Assembly (NCBI GenBank): GCA_027315385.1
Contig: DAHUYD010000055.1
Location: forward strand, 1 to 58,422
DNA length: 58,422 nucleotides
Source of the DNA: Acidobacterium sp.
GTDB lineage: Bacteria > Acidobacteriota > Terriglobia > Terriglobales > Acidobacteriaceae
Direction: 5' to 3'
Shown: positions 35,182 to 44,005 of the stretch, one piece after another
Numbering within the stretch: the stretch's first letter is position 1
How the letters are laid out: every line of letters begins with the position of its first letter
Notes under the pieces: generated by a model
What the model was told of the DNA's origin: nothing
Databases searched by the model: none
What the model saw: only the letters and a program-made list of their open reading frames with translations
Made by a program: the position numbers and the translations under genes

Positions 35182-36735
35182 TCAGCCGTCCTGTCCGCTG
35201 TAGGACAGGTTGAAGGATTTGTTAATCAAAGGAAAGTCGGGCACGATATTGCCGATGATCGCGTATTCGAGCAGCGGCCAGTTCTGAACCGACGGGTCGT
35301 GGGCGTGGCACCAGCGGATTGTTCCCTCCGGCCCGGTTTCGAGAGCTATTGCCACGGGTCCGCGCCATCCTTCGATCAGGCCGATTCCTGCGCGGTTCGG
35401 CTCCGCAGGGGGAACATTGGTCCGAACCGGACCGTCTGAAAGGCCGTCCAGAAGGGCGCGGCATAGGCGCAAGGATTCTGCGATCTCGTCCAACCGGACC
35501 TGCGCGCGTGCGGCGACATCGCCGGATGTCTGCGTGACCACTTTTGGCGCAAGCTTGTCATAGGGTGGCCAGGGATGATCCGCGCGCAAATCGGAGGCTA
35601 TGCCCGACGCGCGTGCGGCGAGCCCCACCGCTCCGAGCTTTTCAGCCAGATCGGGAGCTAGCCGGCCCGTCTCGCGGAATCGATCCTGGATGCCTGCGTG
35701 CTCGTCATAAATGTTGCGCATGCTGGTGACTCCGTCTGCAAGTTCCCGATATAGATGGAGAAGTTGAGCCACCGCGTATTCCGGCGGATCTCCACCGACC
35801 CCGCCGGGGAGGATATAGTCCAACAGATACCGCGCGCCGAAGAGGTCGGCGTTCGCGCGAAGCAGATCCTCTTTCATGCGCGAGAATTGCGTGAGCCCGA
35901 AGGCAAATCCCGCATCGTTGCCTAATGCACCAAGGTCGCCCAGATGGTTGGCGAGACGCTCGTGTTCGAGAGCGAGGGCGCGAAGATGGAGAGCGCGTTC
36001 CGGACACACCGTCCGGGTGATGGCTTCGAGTGCGGCGCACCAGGCCCAGGAGAAGGCGACGGCGGAGTCGCCGGAAATCCGCGCCGCCAGACGATGGCCG
36101 AGCTTCTGGGACGTTCCCTGAAAGAGCTTCGCCACTCCCTTGTGGGTGTAGCCGAGCCGTTCTTCCAGGCGCAGCACCTTTTCGCCGACGACAGAGAAGC
36201 GAAAATGTCCAGGCTCGATGATGCCGGCATGAACCGGGCCGACCGCGATCTCATGCACTCCATCGCCCTCGACGGGCACGAAGGCGTAAGGCGTGGGCTG
36301 CGCGGGATAGTTCGTCGCTGCGTCGAAGTCGCGCCGCAGGGGGAAAACATCCTCCGGCCAGCCGCTGTGGCGGAGCCACCCGCGGGTATCGGAGCCGGTG
36401 GCGCGAATTCCGAGCAGGTCGAACACCGCCCTCTGCATGCGGGCTGCCGAGGGAAAGAGTTCAGCGAGGCTGGGATACGATGGTCGCTCTGTATCTGCGA
36501 TGCGGTGTTCCGCGATCACCAGGCCATCCGGCGTGAGCCATGCGGCGCGAATGCGAAAGGAACCGTTGCGGTCGCGGTCATCGGCACCCCAGAGGGTCAG
36601 AAGGCGGGCTGCGGAGGCGTGCAACTCCTTCGCCAGACGTAGCCAGTCGTCACCCTGGGCATCACACCGGACCGCCGGCAGGTTGGAAGGCAGCAGAGTC
36701 GCGAACACGCCGAAGATCGTGGATTGCATCGTCAT
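35182..36735 (-). CDS. hyfG: HyfG-like large subunit (NuoC-NuoD fusion) lacking Ni-Fe cysteines
   Basis: 517 residues. The N-terminal NuoC-like domain (about 10-137: SYPSLAELFPSA, FPLRRDF) is fused to a NuoD/hydrogenase large-subunit domain (about 160-517: HEIAVGPVHAGIIEPGHFRF). In [NiFe] hydrogenases two CxxC motifs bind the metals. Here the first is R-I-S221-G-D-S224, and the C-terminal DPCxxC is D480-P-S-V-Q-N, so no cysteine ligand remains and Ni-Fe binding is very unlikely. The C-terminus (GNIVPDFPLINKSFNLSYSG) is not extended for maturation. This is the hallmark of Ehr complexes. ATG 36735 overlaps the hyfF-like TGA by one base. The reaction catalysed is unknown. Confidence 0.93.
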   Translation of the reverse strand: MTMQSTIFGVFATLLPSNLPAVRCDAQGDDWLRLAKELHASAARLLTLWGADDRDRNGSFRIRAAWLTPDGLVIAEHRIADTERPSYPSLAELFPSAARMQRAVFDLLGIRATGSDTRGWLRHSGWPEDVFPLRRDFDAATNYPAQPTPYAFVPVEGDGVHEIAVGPVHAGIIEPGHFRFSVVGEKVLRLEERLGYTHKGVAKLFQGTSQKLGHRLAARISGDSAVAFSWAWCAALEAITRTVCPERALHLRALALEHERLANHLGDLGALGNDAGFAFGLTQFSRMKEDLLRANADLFGARYLLDYILPGGVGGDPPEYAVAQLLHLYRELADGVTSMRNIYDEHAGIQDRFRETGRLAPDLAEKLGAVGLAARASGIASDLRADHPWPPYDKLAPKVVTQTSGDVAARAQVRLDEIAESLRLCRALLDGLSDGPVRTNVPPAEPNRAGIGLIEGWRGPVAIALETGPEGTIRWCHAHDPSVQNWPLLEYAIIGNIVPDFPLINKSFNLSYSGQDG

Positions 36736-38186
36736 CACCCAATCAGCCGCGCGGCGGCACGATACCACTCAGCCAGCGCAGGAGGCATGTACAACCCCAG
36801 CGCGAGCACCATGGCCAGATGCACGAAGACAGGCACCAAAGCTGGAGAGTGAGGCAAAGGAGGCGCGTCGCTTTCACCAAAGACCATGGGCTGAACTTTG
36901 CTGAAGATTCCGGCGAAGGCTACGCCGAGGGCGATCAGCAGAAAGGGGGTGGCCCAGGGATGCTCCCGCATGGCGGTGGTCAGGATAAGAAACTCACTGG
37001 CAAACACGCCGAAGGGGGGCATGCCGAGGATGGCAATCGACCCCAGCATGAGTCCCCAGCCGATGGTGGGGCTGATGCCCAGCAGTCCGCGGATTCCATC
37101 CATGCGCTGCGTGCCGGCAGCCTGCGAGGCATGCCCGGCTGTGAAGAAGATTGAGGACTTGGTAAGCGAATGAAGCGTCATGTGGAGCAAAGCCGCGAAA
37201 TTGGCGATGGGGCCGCCGAGCCCGAAGGCAAAGGTGACGATGCCCATGTGCTCGATCGACGAATACGCGAAGAGCCGCTTGATATCGCGCTGCCTCCAGA
37301 GAAAGAAAGCTCCGAGGACCGCGGTCAGCAATCCGAAGGTCATCAGCATCCGGCCGGGGAGCGCGGCGCCGATCGAGCCCTCGACCAGCACCTTGCAGCG
37401 GATGACCGCATAGAGCGCGACGTTCAGCAGAAGACCGGAGAGGACGGCGGACACGGGAGTCGGGCCTTCGGCGTGGGCGTCGGGGAGCCAGTTGTGGAGC
37501 GGCGCAAGGCCGACCTTGGTTCCATAGCCGACCAGCAGAAAGACGAAGGCCAACCCCAGAACGCGGGGCTCCAGATGTGCTTTGACCGCATTCAGATGCG
37601 TCCACAACAATGCCGTCATGCCCTCGTGGCCAAGCGTCTGTTCCGCGGCGAAATACAGAAGAATGGTTCCGAACAAAGCCTGAGCGATTCCCACGCCGCA
37701 GAGGATGAAATACTTCCATGCCGCTTCGAGACTTGCGCGGGTGCGGTAGAGCGACACCAGCAGAACCGTCGAGAGCGTCGCGGCTTCCATAGCGACCCAC
37801 AGCAGGCCCATATTATTGGTCAGCAGAGCCAGCAGCATCGCGCCCATGAAGAGCTGGTACATGCTGTGGTAAAGGCGCAGACGGTTGGGGGTCACGCGCC
37901 CATGGTGCTCTTCGATGCGCATGTAGGGACGGGAAAAGATTGCGGTCGTCAGGCCCACAAACGCCGTTAGAGCGACCAGAAACACATTGAATGGATCGAC
38001 GAAGAACTGCTCATGCCAGACCAGCAGGGGGCCGTGCCGGATCACGCGCAGCACCAGCAGCGCGGCGGCGATGAGCGTCGCCAGGCTAATCGTCACATTC
38101 AGCTCCGCGGCGAAGCGGCGCGATCCCAGCAGAGCCAGCAGCAGCGTTCCGAGCAGCGGGAATCCAAGAACCAGCAGCAGCTCCAC
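36735..38186 (-). CDS. hyfF: HyfF-like antiporter-type membrane subunit
   Basis: A 483-residue, many-span membrane protein of the Mrp/NuoL/M/N family: HNWLPDAHAEGPTPVSAVLSG, RDIKRLFAYSSIEHMG, LHMTLHSLTKSSIFF. The lysines and glutamates lining the ion channel in this family are retained. It should translocate H+ or Na+ when coupled to the peripheral arm. GTG 38186 follows GGGAGGAC; the hyfE-like stop ends one base before. Confidence 0.92.
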   Translation of the reverse strand: MELLLVLGFPLLGTLLLALLGSRRFAAELNVTISLATLIAAALLVLRVIRHGPLLVWHEQFFVDPFNVFLVALTAFVGLTTAIFSRPYMRIEEHHGRVTPNRLRLYHSMYQLFMGAMLLALLTNNMGLLWVAMEAATLSTVLLVSLYRTRASLEAAWKYFILCGVGIAQALFGTILLYFAAEQTLGHEGMTALLWTHLNAVKAHLEPRVLGLAFVFLLVGYGTKVGLAPLHNWLPDAHAEGPTPVSAVLSGLLLNVALYAVIRCKVLVEGSIGAALPGRMLMTFGLLTAVLGAFFLWRQRDIKRLFAYSSIEHMGIVTFAFGLGGPIANFAALLHMTLHSLTKSSIFFTAGHASQAAGTQRMDGIRGLLGISPTIGWGLMLGSIAILGMPPFGVFASEFLILTTAMREHPWATPFLLIALGVAFAGIFSKVQPMVFGESDAPPLPHSPALVPVFVHLAMVLALGLYMPPALAEWYRAAARLIG

Positions 38187-38187
38187 G

Positions 38188-38853
38188 TCAGTCCTCCCTC
38201 AGCGATTCGAGATGGTGCAGATCGAGGCTGTCGAACTGCTCTCGGATCTGGAAGAAGAAGATTCCGAGGATGAACACGGCAACCAGCAGATCGAGCGCGA
38301 TGCCCAGCTCAATCACCATGGGCATGCCGTAAGTCGCGCTGGTCGCGGCGAAGAACAGACCGTTCTCCATAGCCAGAAACCCAATGACCTGGGTGATGGC
38401 CCTGCGCCGCGTGATCATCATCAGGAATGAAAGCAGGATGACGGCGAGCGCAATGCCGATCGTATGGCGTGTGATGGTCGTCGCCATCATGGTGATCGGT
38501 TGTGCCAGACCGAAGGCAAAGATCACCAGCACCAGCCCCGCCAGCATCGTAATGGGGATATTCACAAGGGGCTCGTTGTCCCACTGCGCACCGAGCCGCT
38601 GAATGAGCCGATGGAGGATCCAGGGCATAGCAACGACCTTGAGGATCAGCGTGAGGGCAGCCGAGTACCAGAGTTCGGTCAGGCCCGCATCCCAGGCCAC
38701 GAGGCAGGTGGACAGAAACAGGATTGCGCCCTGCCAGGCGTACAGCGTGATCAGGCGCTGGGTTCTGCGGCGCGAAAGCATGGCAAAGGAGATCAGCAAC
38801 AGCCCCGCAGCCAGTAGCTTGAGCAATTGCGCGATGAGATGGGATTTAAGCAA
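38188..38853 (-). CDS. hyfE: HyfE-like membrane subunit
   Basis: A 221-residue protein with about seven membrane helices, close to the length of E. coli HyfE. Typical stretches are LKLLAAGLLLISFAML, HTIGIALAVILLSFLMM, QVIGFLAMENGLFF and IELGIALDLLVAVFILG. HyfE joins NuoK-like and additional helices. TTG 38853 is preferred: it overlaps the hyfC-like stop and has GGGAG nine bases upstream, whereas upstream in-frame starts lie inside hyfC and give a cysteine-rich, non-membrane extension. Confidence 0.88.
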   Translation of the reverse strand: MLKSHLIAQLLKLLAAGLLLISFAMLSRRRTQRLITLYAWQGAILFLSTCLVAWDAGLTELWYSAALTLILKVVAMPWILHRLIQRLGAQWDNEPLVNIPITMLAGLVLVIFAFGLAQPITMMATTITRHTIGIALAVILLSFLMMITRRRAITQVIGFLAMENGLFFAATSATYGMPMVIELGIALDLLVAVFILGIFFFQIREQFDSLDLHHLESLRED

Positions 38854-39811
38854 TGGTGTTCGCTCCCAGCAGCAGGTGGACGAGCAGTCCGAGCACGGCA
38901 AGGAGGAATGCCGTCGCGAGATATTCCGGCGCACGAAACAGGCGCAGCTTGGCCGAGACGGATTCGATCAGGGCGAGCATCGCTCCGGCCACCACGAGTT
39001 TGCCGATGAGTGCGGCAACGGCGACAAGCAGCGCGCCTGTGCCATCGGCTCCGTGGATGGCGATGCCCCAGGGCAGAAACAGAGCAAAACCGATGCAGGC
39101 ATAGTTGAAGAGCTTAAGGCTCGACGCCCATTCGACCAGGGCGAGATGCCGCGCCGAATATTCGAGCAGCATTGCCTCATGGATCATCGTCAGTTCCAGG
39201 TGCGTGGCCGGATTGTCGATGGGAATGCGCGCGTTCTCGGCGAGAAGAACCATAACGAACGCGACGGCGGCGAAGATCACACTCGGGTCGATTCCGGACC
39301 GATGGGCGGCATAACCATCCACAAGGCTGGGCAGCGCTGTGCTGCCGAATAAGAGGAAGGCATTGAACAGCACCATCAGAAGAGCCGGTTCCGCCAGGAA
39401 GCCGATCATCATCTCACGGCGCGCCCCCATCGTGCCGAACGCCGTGCCGATGTCCATCGCTGCCAGGGCCGTAAAGACGCGCGCGGTGGCGAAGAGTCCG
39501 ATCAGGGCGATGGCGTCGGCCGCTCGGGCAAACGGCAGGTCGGTCGCAATGGAAGGAACGATCGCAGCCGCCAGGACCATCGTCCCGAACAGGACATACG
39601 GCGTGGCGCGAAACAAGGGAGACGCGTCTGTGGCCAGAGCGGCGTCCTTATGAAAGAGCTTGTGCAACATGCGGTAGGGCTGGATCAGCGGCGGAGCCGA
39701 ACGGTTCTGCATCCAGGCGCGGCACTGTGCGATCCACCCGGCGAAGAGGGGCGCGATCCCGATGGCCAGAGCCACCTCCGCGCATTGCCGCACCAGGCTG
39801 ATGAGTTTCAT
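38846..39811 (-). CDS. hyfC: HyfC/NuoH-like membrane subunit
   Basis: A 321-residue membrane protein of the NuoH/HyfC family, which links the peripheral arm to the antiporter-like subunits. The signature loop ENARIPIDNPATHLELTMIHEAM is present with its conserved acidic residues. ATG 39811 overlaps the hyfB-like TGA (ATGA), indicating translational coupling. Confidence 0.92.
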   Translation of the reverse strand: MKLISLVRQCAEVALAIGIAPLFAGWIAQCRAWMQNRSAPPLIQPYRMLHKLFHKDAALATDASPLFRATPYVLFGTMVLAAAIVPSIATDLPFARAADAIALIGLFATARVFTALAAMDIGTAFGTMGARREMMIGFLAEPALLMVLFNAFLLFGSTALPSLVDGYAAHRSGIDPSVIFAAVAFVMVLLAENARIPIDNPATHLELTMIHEAMLLEYSARHLALVEWASSLKLFNYACIGFALFLPWGIAIHGADGTGALLVAVAALIGKLVVAGAMLALIESVSAKLRLFRAPEYLATAFLLAVLGLLVHLLLGANTIA

Positions 39812-41844
39812 AAGACGAACACCAGCAGAGCAAGCAGGGTCAGGAAGCTATAAAGCAGGTACACAGACAAACGGCCGCCCTGCAGAATACTGACGGCATC
39901 GGCGATCCGCTGCACGGCGCGCGCAATGGGCTGATAGATCCAGCCCCAGAAGCGGTCCTCGATATGAATGCGATAACGCGGCGCCTCGTCGGAGGGCGAC
40001 GGCAGGTCGCGCTCCATGCGGAAGAACGCCCCGAACATGTGGCGGATCGGCTGGCCGAATCCCTCCGCCGTATCCTGCATGCGCGAGGTTTGCCAGGGAT
40101 AGCCGCAGTCCCAGGCGGCTGTGCGGCGCATGCGGCCGTGCGCCAGCAGACGCACCAGAAGGAAAGTGATGCCGATGGCGGCGACGATACCAGCCAGAAA
40201 AATCAGGCCGCTGTAGGACGCCTGCTCAGGCGTGACCGGTGCGATCCGCCAGAAAGAGGCGCCGGGAGTGACTGTTTGGCCGATGAGTTTGCCGGTCACC
40301 GTCCCCGCCGCGCGCAGGGCGAACTGCGGCAGCACGCCGATGAAGACGCATCCGGCCGCCAGCCATCCCAGTCCGATCCGTTCCAGCCAGTTGGCGTCAT
40401 GTGCGTCGACCAGCGAGGGTTCGCGCGGCTGACCGAGGAAGATCACGCCGTAGAACTTCACCATCACATAGGCGGCCAGGGCGACGGTCAATGCCAGCAC
40501 AGCCGCTCCCAGCGGGACCAGCATGTTGAGAAAGGCTTGCGGGAGCCGCGGAGTAAAGAGAAACGACTGCAGCAGCAGCCACTCGGAGACAAAGCCGTTG
40601 AGCGGCGGCAGACCGGCAATGGCAAGCGTTCCGATCAGCGCCAGAAAGGCGACCCAGGGCATACGGCGAATCAGGCCGCCCAGTTTGCCCAGGCTGCGCT
40701 GCCGGGTCGCGTGCAGAACCGAACCGGTCGCCAGAAACAGCAGGCTCTTGAAGAGCGCGTGATTAAGGGCGTGAATCAGCGCCGCCGCCAGCGCGAGAGC
40801 CGCAAAGAGGGGCATATGACTTGCGTCGAACAGCACGGCCAGACCGATGCCTGTGAAGATCAACCCAACATTCTCGATCGAGGAGTAGGCCAGCAGTCGC
40901 TTCATGTCCGTCTGCACGGCCGCGAAGGCCGCTCCGAAAACAGCGGAGAAAAGGCCGAGCGTCAGCATCGCTGCTCCCCACTGCCAGAACTGCACGTGGA
41001 GCAGATCGAAGGTGATCCGCAACATGCCGTAGATCGCGGTGTTGAGCATGAGCCCGCTCATCATCGCCGACACCGGCGAGGGGGCGGCGGGATGCGCTTC
41101 CGGCAGCCACGCGTGCAGGGGGACCAGGCCGGCCTTGGCTCCGAAGCCGAGCAGTGCCAGAGCAAATGCGATTGTGGCCCAGAAAGGCGCGAGCGATGCT
41201 CCGCGCATTGCATCGAAGGTGAACTGCCAGCTTCCCCCCTGCAATACGCCGAAGCACAGCAGAATGCAGATGGCGCCCACATGGGCCATCAGAAGATAGA
41301 GGAAACCGGCGCGGCGAATCTCAGGAATGCGGTGCTGCGACGTGACCAGGAAATAGGAACTGAGAGCCATCGTCTCCCACGCCACCATGAACAGATAGGC
41401 ATCGTCGGCGAGAATGACCGTCGCCATGCTGGCCAGAAAGACGTGGTACTGCAGGCCCAGCAGTGCGGGCGCGGTACCCTCGCCGCGTCGGAAATATCCG
41501 GCGGCGAAAATCGAAATTCCTGCTCCCGCCATGCCGAGGATCAGGAGGAAGAATCCCGACAACGCATCCAGCCGCAAATGAAACGGCAGATCCGGCAGGC
41601 CGAGCGGGAGGATCATCGCTTCGGCCGTGTGGCCGGTGGCCAGGAAGGTTCCGGCCAGCAGTGCGACGCCGATGCAGCCCACCGCTCCAAGAGGAAACAG
41701 CAGGTGGGCAACAAAGCGCACACTGCGGGGGCGCAACAGTCCCACAGCGCCCAGAATCACCCAGGCTGCCACCAGGAACAGCAGCGAATGAAGTGTGGGT
41801 CCGTGCAAAGCGGTCGCCGCAGACAGCCAGCGAGGTGCGCTCAA
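39808..41844 (-). CDS. hyfB: HyfB-like large antiporter-type membrane subunit
   Basis: A 678-residue NuoL/HyfB-family protein with about 16 membrane helices: VAWETMALSSYFLV, HAWLPEAHPAAPSPVSAMMSG, QTDMKRLLAYSSIENVGL, HALNHALFKSLLF. It has a C-terminal extension typical of HyfB (WDCGYPWQTSRMQDTAEGF). It is probably an ion-translocating subunit, the first structural gene of the operon. TTG 41844 is supported by AGAGG with seven-base spacing. No HyfD-like third antiporter subunit and no HyfA/HyfH ferredoxin-like gene are present in the cluster. Confidence 0.92.
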   Translation of the reverse strand: MSAPRWLSAATALHGPTLHSLLFLVAAWVILGAVGLLRPRSVRFVAHLLFPLGAVGCIGVALLAGTFLATGHTAEAMILPLGLPDLPFHLRLDALSGFFLLILGMAGAGISIFAAGYFRRGEGTAPALLGLQYHVFLASMATVILADDAYLFMVAWETMALSSYFLVTSQHRIPEIRRAGFLYLLMAHVGAICILLCFGVLQGGSWQFTFDAMRGASLAPFWATIAFALALLGFGAKAGLVPLHAWLPEAHPAAPSPVSAMMSGLMLNTAIYGMLRITFDLLHVQFWQWGAAMLTLGLFSAVFGAAFAAVQTDMKRLLAYSSIENVGLIFTGIGLAVLFDASHMPLFAALALAAALIHALNHALFKSLLFLATGSVLHATRQRSLGKLGGLIRRMPWVAFLALIGTLAIAGLPPLNGFVSEWLLLQSFLFTPRLPQAFLNMLVPLGAAVLALTVALAAYVMVKFYGVIFLGQPREPSLVDAHDANWLERIGLGWLAAGCVFIGVLPQFALRAAGTVTGKLIGQTVTPGASFWRIAPVTPEQASYSGLIFLAGIVAAIGITFLLVRLLAHGRMRRTAAWDCGYPWQTSRMQDTAEGFGQPIRHMFGAFFRMERDLPSPSDEAPRYRIHIEDRFWGWIYQPIARAVQRIADAVSILQGGRLSVYLLYSFLTLLALLVFVL

Positions 41845-41947
41845 AGATGCACCTCTGGCTCAGCCGCGCACCGGGAAGGTGCAATGCAGTGCACAGCGCT
41901 GGATGGAGAGGGCGAATGCAAACCCGGAAAACGATATCGCTGAACGC

Positions 41948-42292
41948 TCACTCGCCGGTCTCCGCCGGGGCGTTTTCCATTTTGTCGAGCATCTCCAGAG
42001 CTTCCTTCAGGTGTTTCTGGAAATACTGACGCATCAGAGCCAGCACCTCGAGGATAATCGGGTCGCGTACCGAATAGAAAACCTGGTTTCCAGCCTTGCG
42101 GTTCACCACGATCTGCCGCGCCCTCAGCACCGCCAGATGCTGCGAGACATTGGCCTGCTCCATGCCCAGCTTTTCAATCAGTTCCCCCGCCGAACACTCC
42201 CCATTGCCCAGCAGTTCAAGGATGGCGATGCGCGTCGGATTGGCCAGGGCCTGAAAGATGTCGGCCTTGAAGCGGCGAAGTGAATCAGGCAT
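41948..42292 (-). CDS. ArsR/SmtB-family transcriptional regulator
   Basis: A 114-residue winged-helix regulator: LANPTRIAILELLG, MEQANVSQHLAVLRARQIVVNRKAGNQVFYSV. It has a single cysteine (C33 in GECSAGEL) and lacks the multi-cysteine metal site of classic ArsR proteins, so its signal is unclear; a redox or thiol signal is possible. It precedes the hyfB-like gene by 103 bases with no terminator between, so it probably autoregulates the whole operon. ATG 42292 matches the family N-terminus; the frame runs further upstream without family similarity. Confidence 0.88.
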   Translation of the reverse strand: MPDSLRRFKADIFQALANPTRIAILELLGNGECSAGELIEKLGMEQANVSQHLAVLRARQIVVNRKAGNQVFYSVRDPIILEVLALMRQYFQKHLKEALEMLDKMENAPAETGE

Positions 42293-42307
42293 GGAACGGA
42301 GCGCCTC

Positions 42308-42346
42308 TATGTATAAGCAAATTAGCAATTTCGAATATATAGTAGC
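42308..42346 (-). promoter_or_regulatory. AT-rich candidate promoter/operator of the arsR-hyf operon
   Basis: A 39-base AT-rich island in otherwise GC-rich DNA, 16 bases before the arsR start. Read on the minus strand it includes TATATATTCG, AATTGCTAATTTGC and TATACAT. The repeated GCAAATT/GCAATT units and partial dyad fit an ArsR-family operator overlapping a promoter. Position and composition are the evidence; no consensus match was made. Confidence 0.45.
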
Positions 42347-42620
42347 ACGATCTGGCCCTCCTCCATCACGGAGTTCCATTTTGCTCGTACTTTTGTCTGT
42401 CCTTTCCCGTAGACAGAGAAGAGGGGGTATTTCCGTCACCCCCGGCAGGGGTATGTTGCTGACGATGAATGCGGTTGGCACCGAATATGTCAACGACGCG
42501 ATGCGCCTGGCCAGCACGGGGAACATGCCAATGCCCCATATCCGGCGACCGGTTCATTCAGTGGAATTGGAATCGGGAGAGCGGCGCAAGGGAGAGAGAA
42601 GCGGTTGGTGCGCTGATCTG

Positions 42621-42784
42621 GCCGGGGAGCTTCCGGGCGAAGCTTTCCCTACGCGTTGGACTTTGCGATTCGTGGAGGTTTCGTCAGCCTTTCACCGGAG
42701 GAAAACGCAGGCATTCCAGAACAGGTTTCTGGCTTTTTGAGCACACCGGCAAATCGTATTGTGAACGACTGCATCCAGAGGAAC
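42621..42784. repeat. Dispersed intergenic repeat, copy B
   Basis: Block 1 (42621-42672) and block 2 (42768-42784, ACTGCATCCAGAGGAAC) match copy A at 30972-31043. Here they are split by about 95 bases that include a terminator-like hairpin. Block 1 can fold as GGGGAGCTTC / GAAGCTTTCCC. Confidence 0.6.
42716..42738 (+). terminator. Intrinsic terminator-like stem-loop
   Basis: CCAGAA (42716-42721) pairs with TTCTGG (42727-42732) around a 5-base loop, followed by CTTTTT. This is a modest but canonical rho-independent terminator on the plus strand, with no protein gene directly upstream. Confidence 0.5.
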
Positions 42785-43145
42785 TTTACTCTGAGACTGC
42801 GTCAGCAAGCCGCTGGAGCCGCTCTACAGCCGGAAGCCGGCCCCATGACGCGCGAACGCACCAAGTTGTTCGGTTTACACAGCGGCCGAGGTCGCGGCGC
42901 TAACTGGCTTTTCCATGCAATCGGTGACACGCGTGTTTGAGCATGAGCACGGCGTGATCGCACTTGATAGGGGGAGAGAATGCACCAGCGGCGCTACCCT
43001 ACCATCCGCATTCCATATCCCGTTTGCGAGTGGGTCTTGCGGAGACTGCAAGTAACGTGAGGGAAGCGAAAACTCGTTGTAATCGACCCCTCGCCTCAGG
43101 ATTCCTCCTGGGGTGAAGAATTGTGCAATTGGTTGATTCCAGAAA

Positions 43146-43222
43146 TGGTCGGGACGGGCAGATTTGAACTGCCGACCCCTCGCACCCCAAGCGAGTGCTC
43201 TACCAGGCTGAGCCACGTCCCG
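43146..43222 (-). tRNA. tRNA-Pro (anticodon GGG)
   Basis: On the minus strand the acceptor stem CGGGACG pairs with CGTCCCG, followed by A and an encoded CCA. The anticodon stem CTCGC/GCGAG holds loop TTGGGGT, giving anticodon GGG. The T-loop TTCAAAT is visible. Length is 77 nt. Confidence 0.96.
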
Positions 43223-43328
43223 ACAACCGCAAGTTTACCACCTGTGGCCGCGTGCCGGAGGTGCGCGAATGGGGGACGGAACCGATTCGCCTGCCGCGGC
43301 GTATCGTGTCTTTGAGAGAAGACGGCTT

Positions 43329-43937
43329 ATGAAGATGCGTACAATATCAGGCTTGCTTGCCATAGCAACGATTCTCGCGACGGCCGGATGTCACGTCCAC
43401 GTCGACAAGGGGAAAAATGGCGAGGACAAGAACGTAAAGATCGACACGCCGCTGGGGGGCATGCAGGTGCGCTCGGACCAGACCACCGCCGAGGATCTCG
43501 GGCTGCCCGCGTATCCGGGGGCGCAAATGGCCTCGGACAACAGCGGCGACAAGTCGGCTGACGTGCGGATGGGCTTTGGTCCCTGGCAAATGCGCGTGGA
43601 GGTGGTGACGTACACGACCCCCGACGTCCGGAACAAGGTGATCGCGTTCTATAGAAATGCGCTGGGACGGTTCGGAGACGTGCTCTCCTGCCAGGGAGAT
43701 CACGCGGTGGGGACGCCCACCGTCACAAGCGACGGACTGACGTGCAACGAGAGCCACTCCCACGTCCAGGTGAACGGGGTTAACGTCGAGGATCAGAATG
43801 ATTTCACGCTCCGGGCCGGCTCGAAACATCACCAGCACATTTTCGCGCTGAAGAGCAGCGGGCAGGGAACACGGTTCACGCTGATCGAGCTGCAATTGCC
43901 CAGCGGCGGTTCGGGCAAATCCGGGTCCAGCGATTGA
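43329..43937 (+). CDS. Hypothetical lipoprotein
   Basis: A 202-residue lipoprotein. The signal ends LATAGC with lipidation Cys near residue 21, followed by a charged HVHVDKGKNGEDK linker and a mixed alpha/beta domain (DLGLPAYPGAQ, FYRNALGRFGDVLSC). The pattern of 'ypgA...' followed by 'v..fY...L...G' is seen in uncharacterised acidobacterial proteins. ATG 43329 was chosen because it begins the signal peptide and follows GAGAAGA; the frame is open further upstream. Function unknown. Confidence 0.78.
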   Translation: MKMRTISGLLAIATILATAGCHVHVDKGKNGEDKNVKIDTPLGGMQVRSDQTTAEDLGLPAYPGAQMASDNSGDKSADVRMGFGPWQMRVEVVTYTTPDVRNKVIAFYRNALGRFGDVLSCQGDHAVGTPTVTSDGLTCNESHSHVQVNGVNVEDQNDFTLRAGSKHHQHIFALKSSGQGTRFTLIELQLPSGGSGKSGSSD

Positions 43938-44005
43938 GCATGCTGCCGCGTTCGCGGACGCGCCGCCGCGTTGCGCGTGCCGTCCGCATACGATAGGGTC
44001 AAATC

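Larger units (their letters stand above)
42347..43145. other. Gene-poor region between arsR and tRNA-Pro
   Basis: About 800 bases with no convincing protein gene; the open frames here show no family pattern. It contains dispersed repeat copy B (42621-42784), an intrinsic terminator-like stem-loop (42716-42738) and small hairpins downstream of tRNA-Pro (CAGGA-TTCC-TCCTG near 43095-43108). A small RNA is possible. Confidence 0.5.

Noticed and set aside
35182-36735. Calling the large subunit a functional [NiFe] hydrogenase
   Set aside because: All four metal-binding cysteines are replaced; no hydrogenase maturation genes are nearby.
39964-41943. A 659-codon plus-strand open frame opposite the hyfB-like gene
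   Set aside because: Polar, repetitive Gln/Arg/His-rich translation is the expected antisense of a membrane protein; the minus-strand protein has all family motifs.
42293-42526. 78-residue N-terminal extension of the ArsR regulator
   Set aside because: The extension crosses the AT-rich promoter region and has no similarity to the family; ATG 42292 gives the normal length.
42469-42940. Several plus-strand open frames of 90-160 codons
   Set aside because: No ribosome-binding site with a sensible start, no family pattern, and they overlap the repeat and terminator structures.
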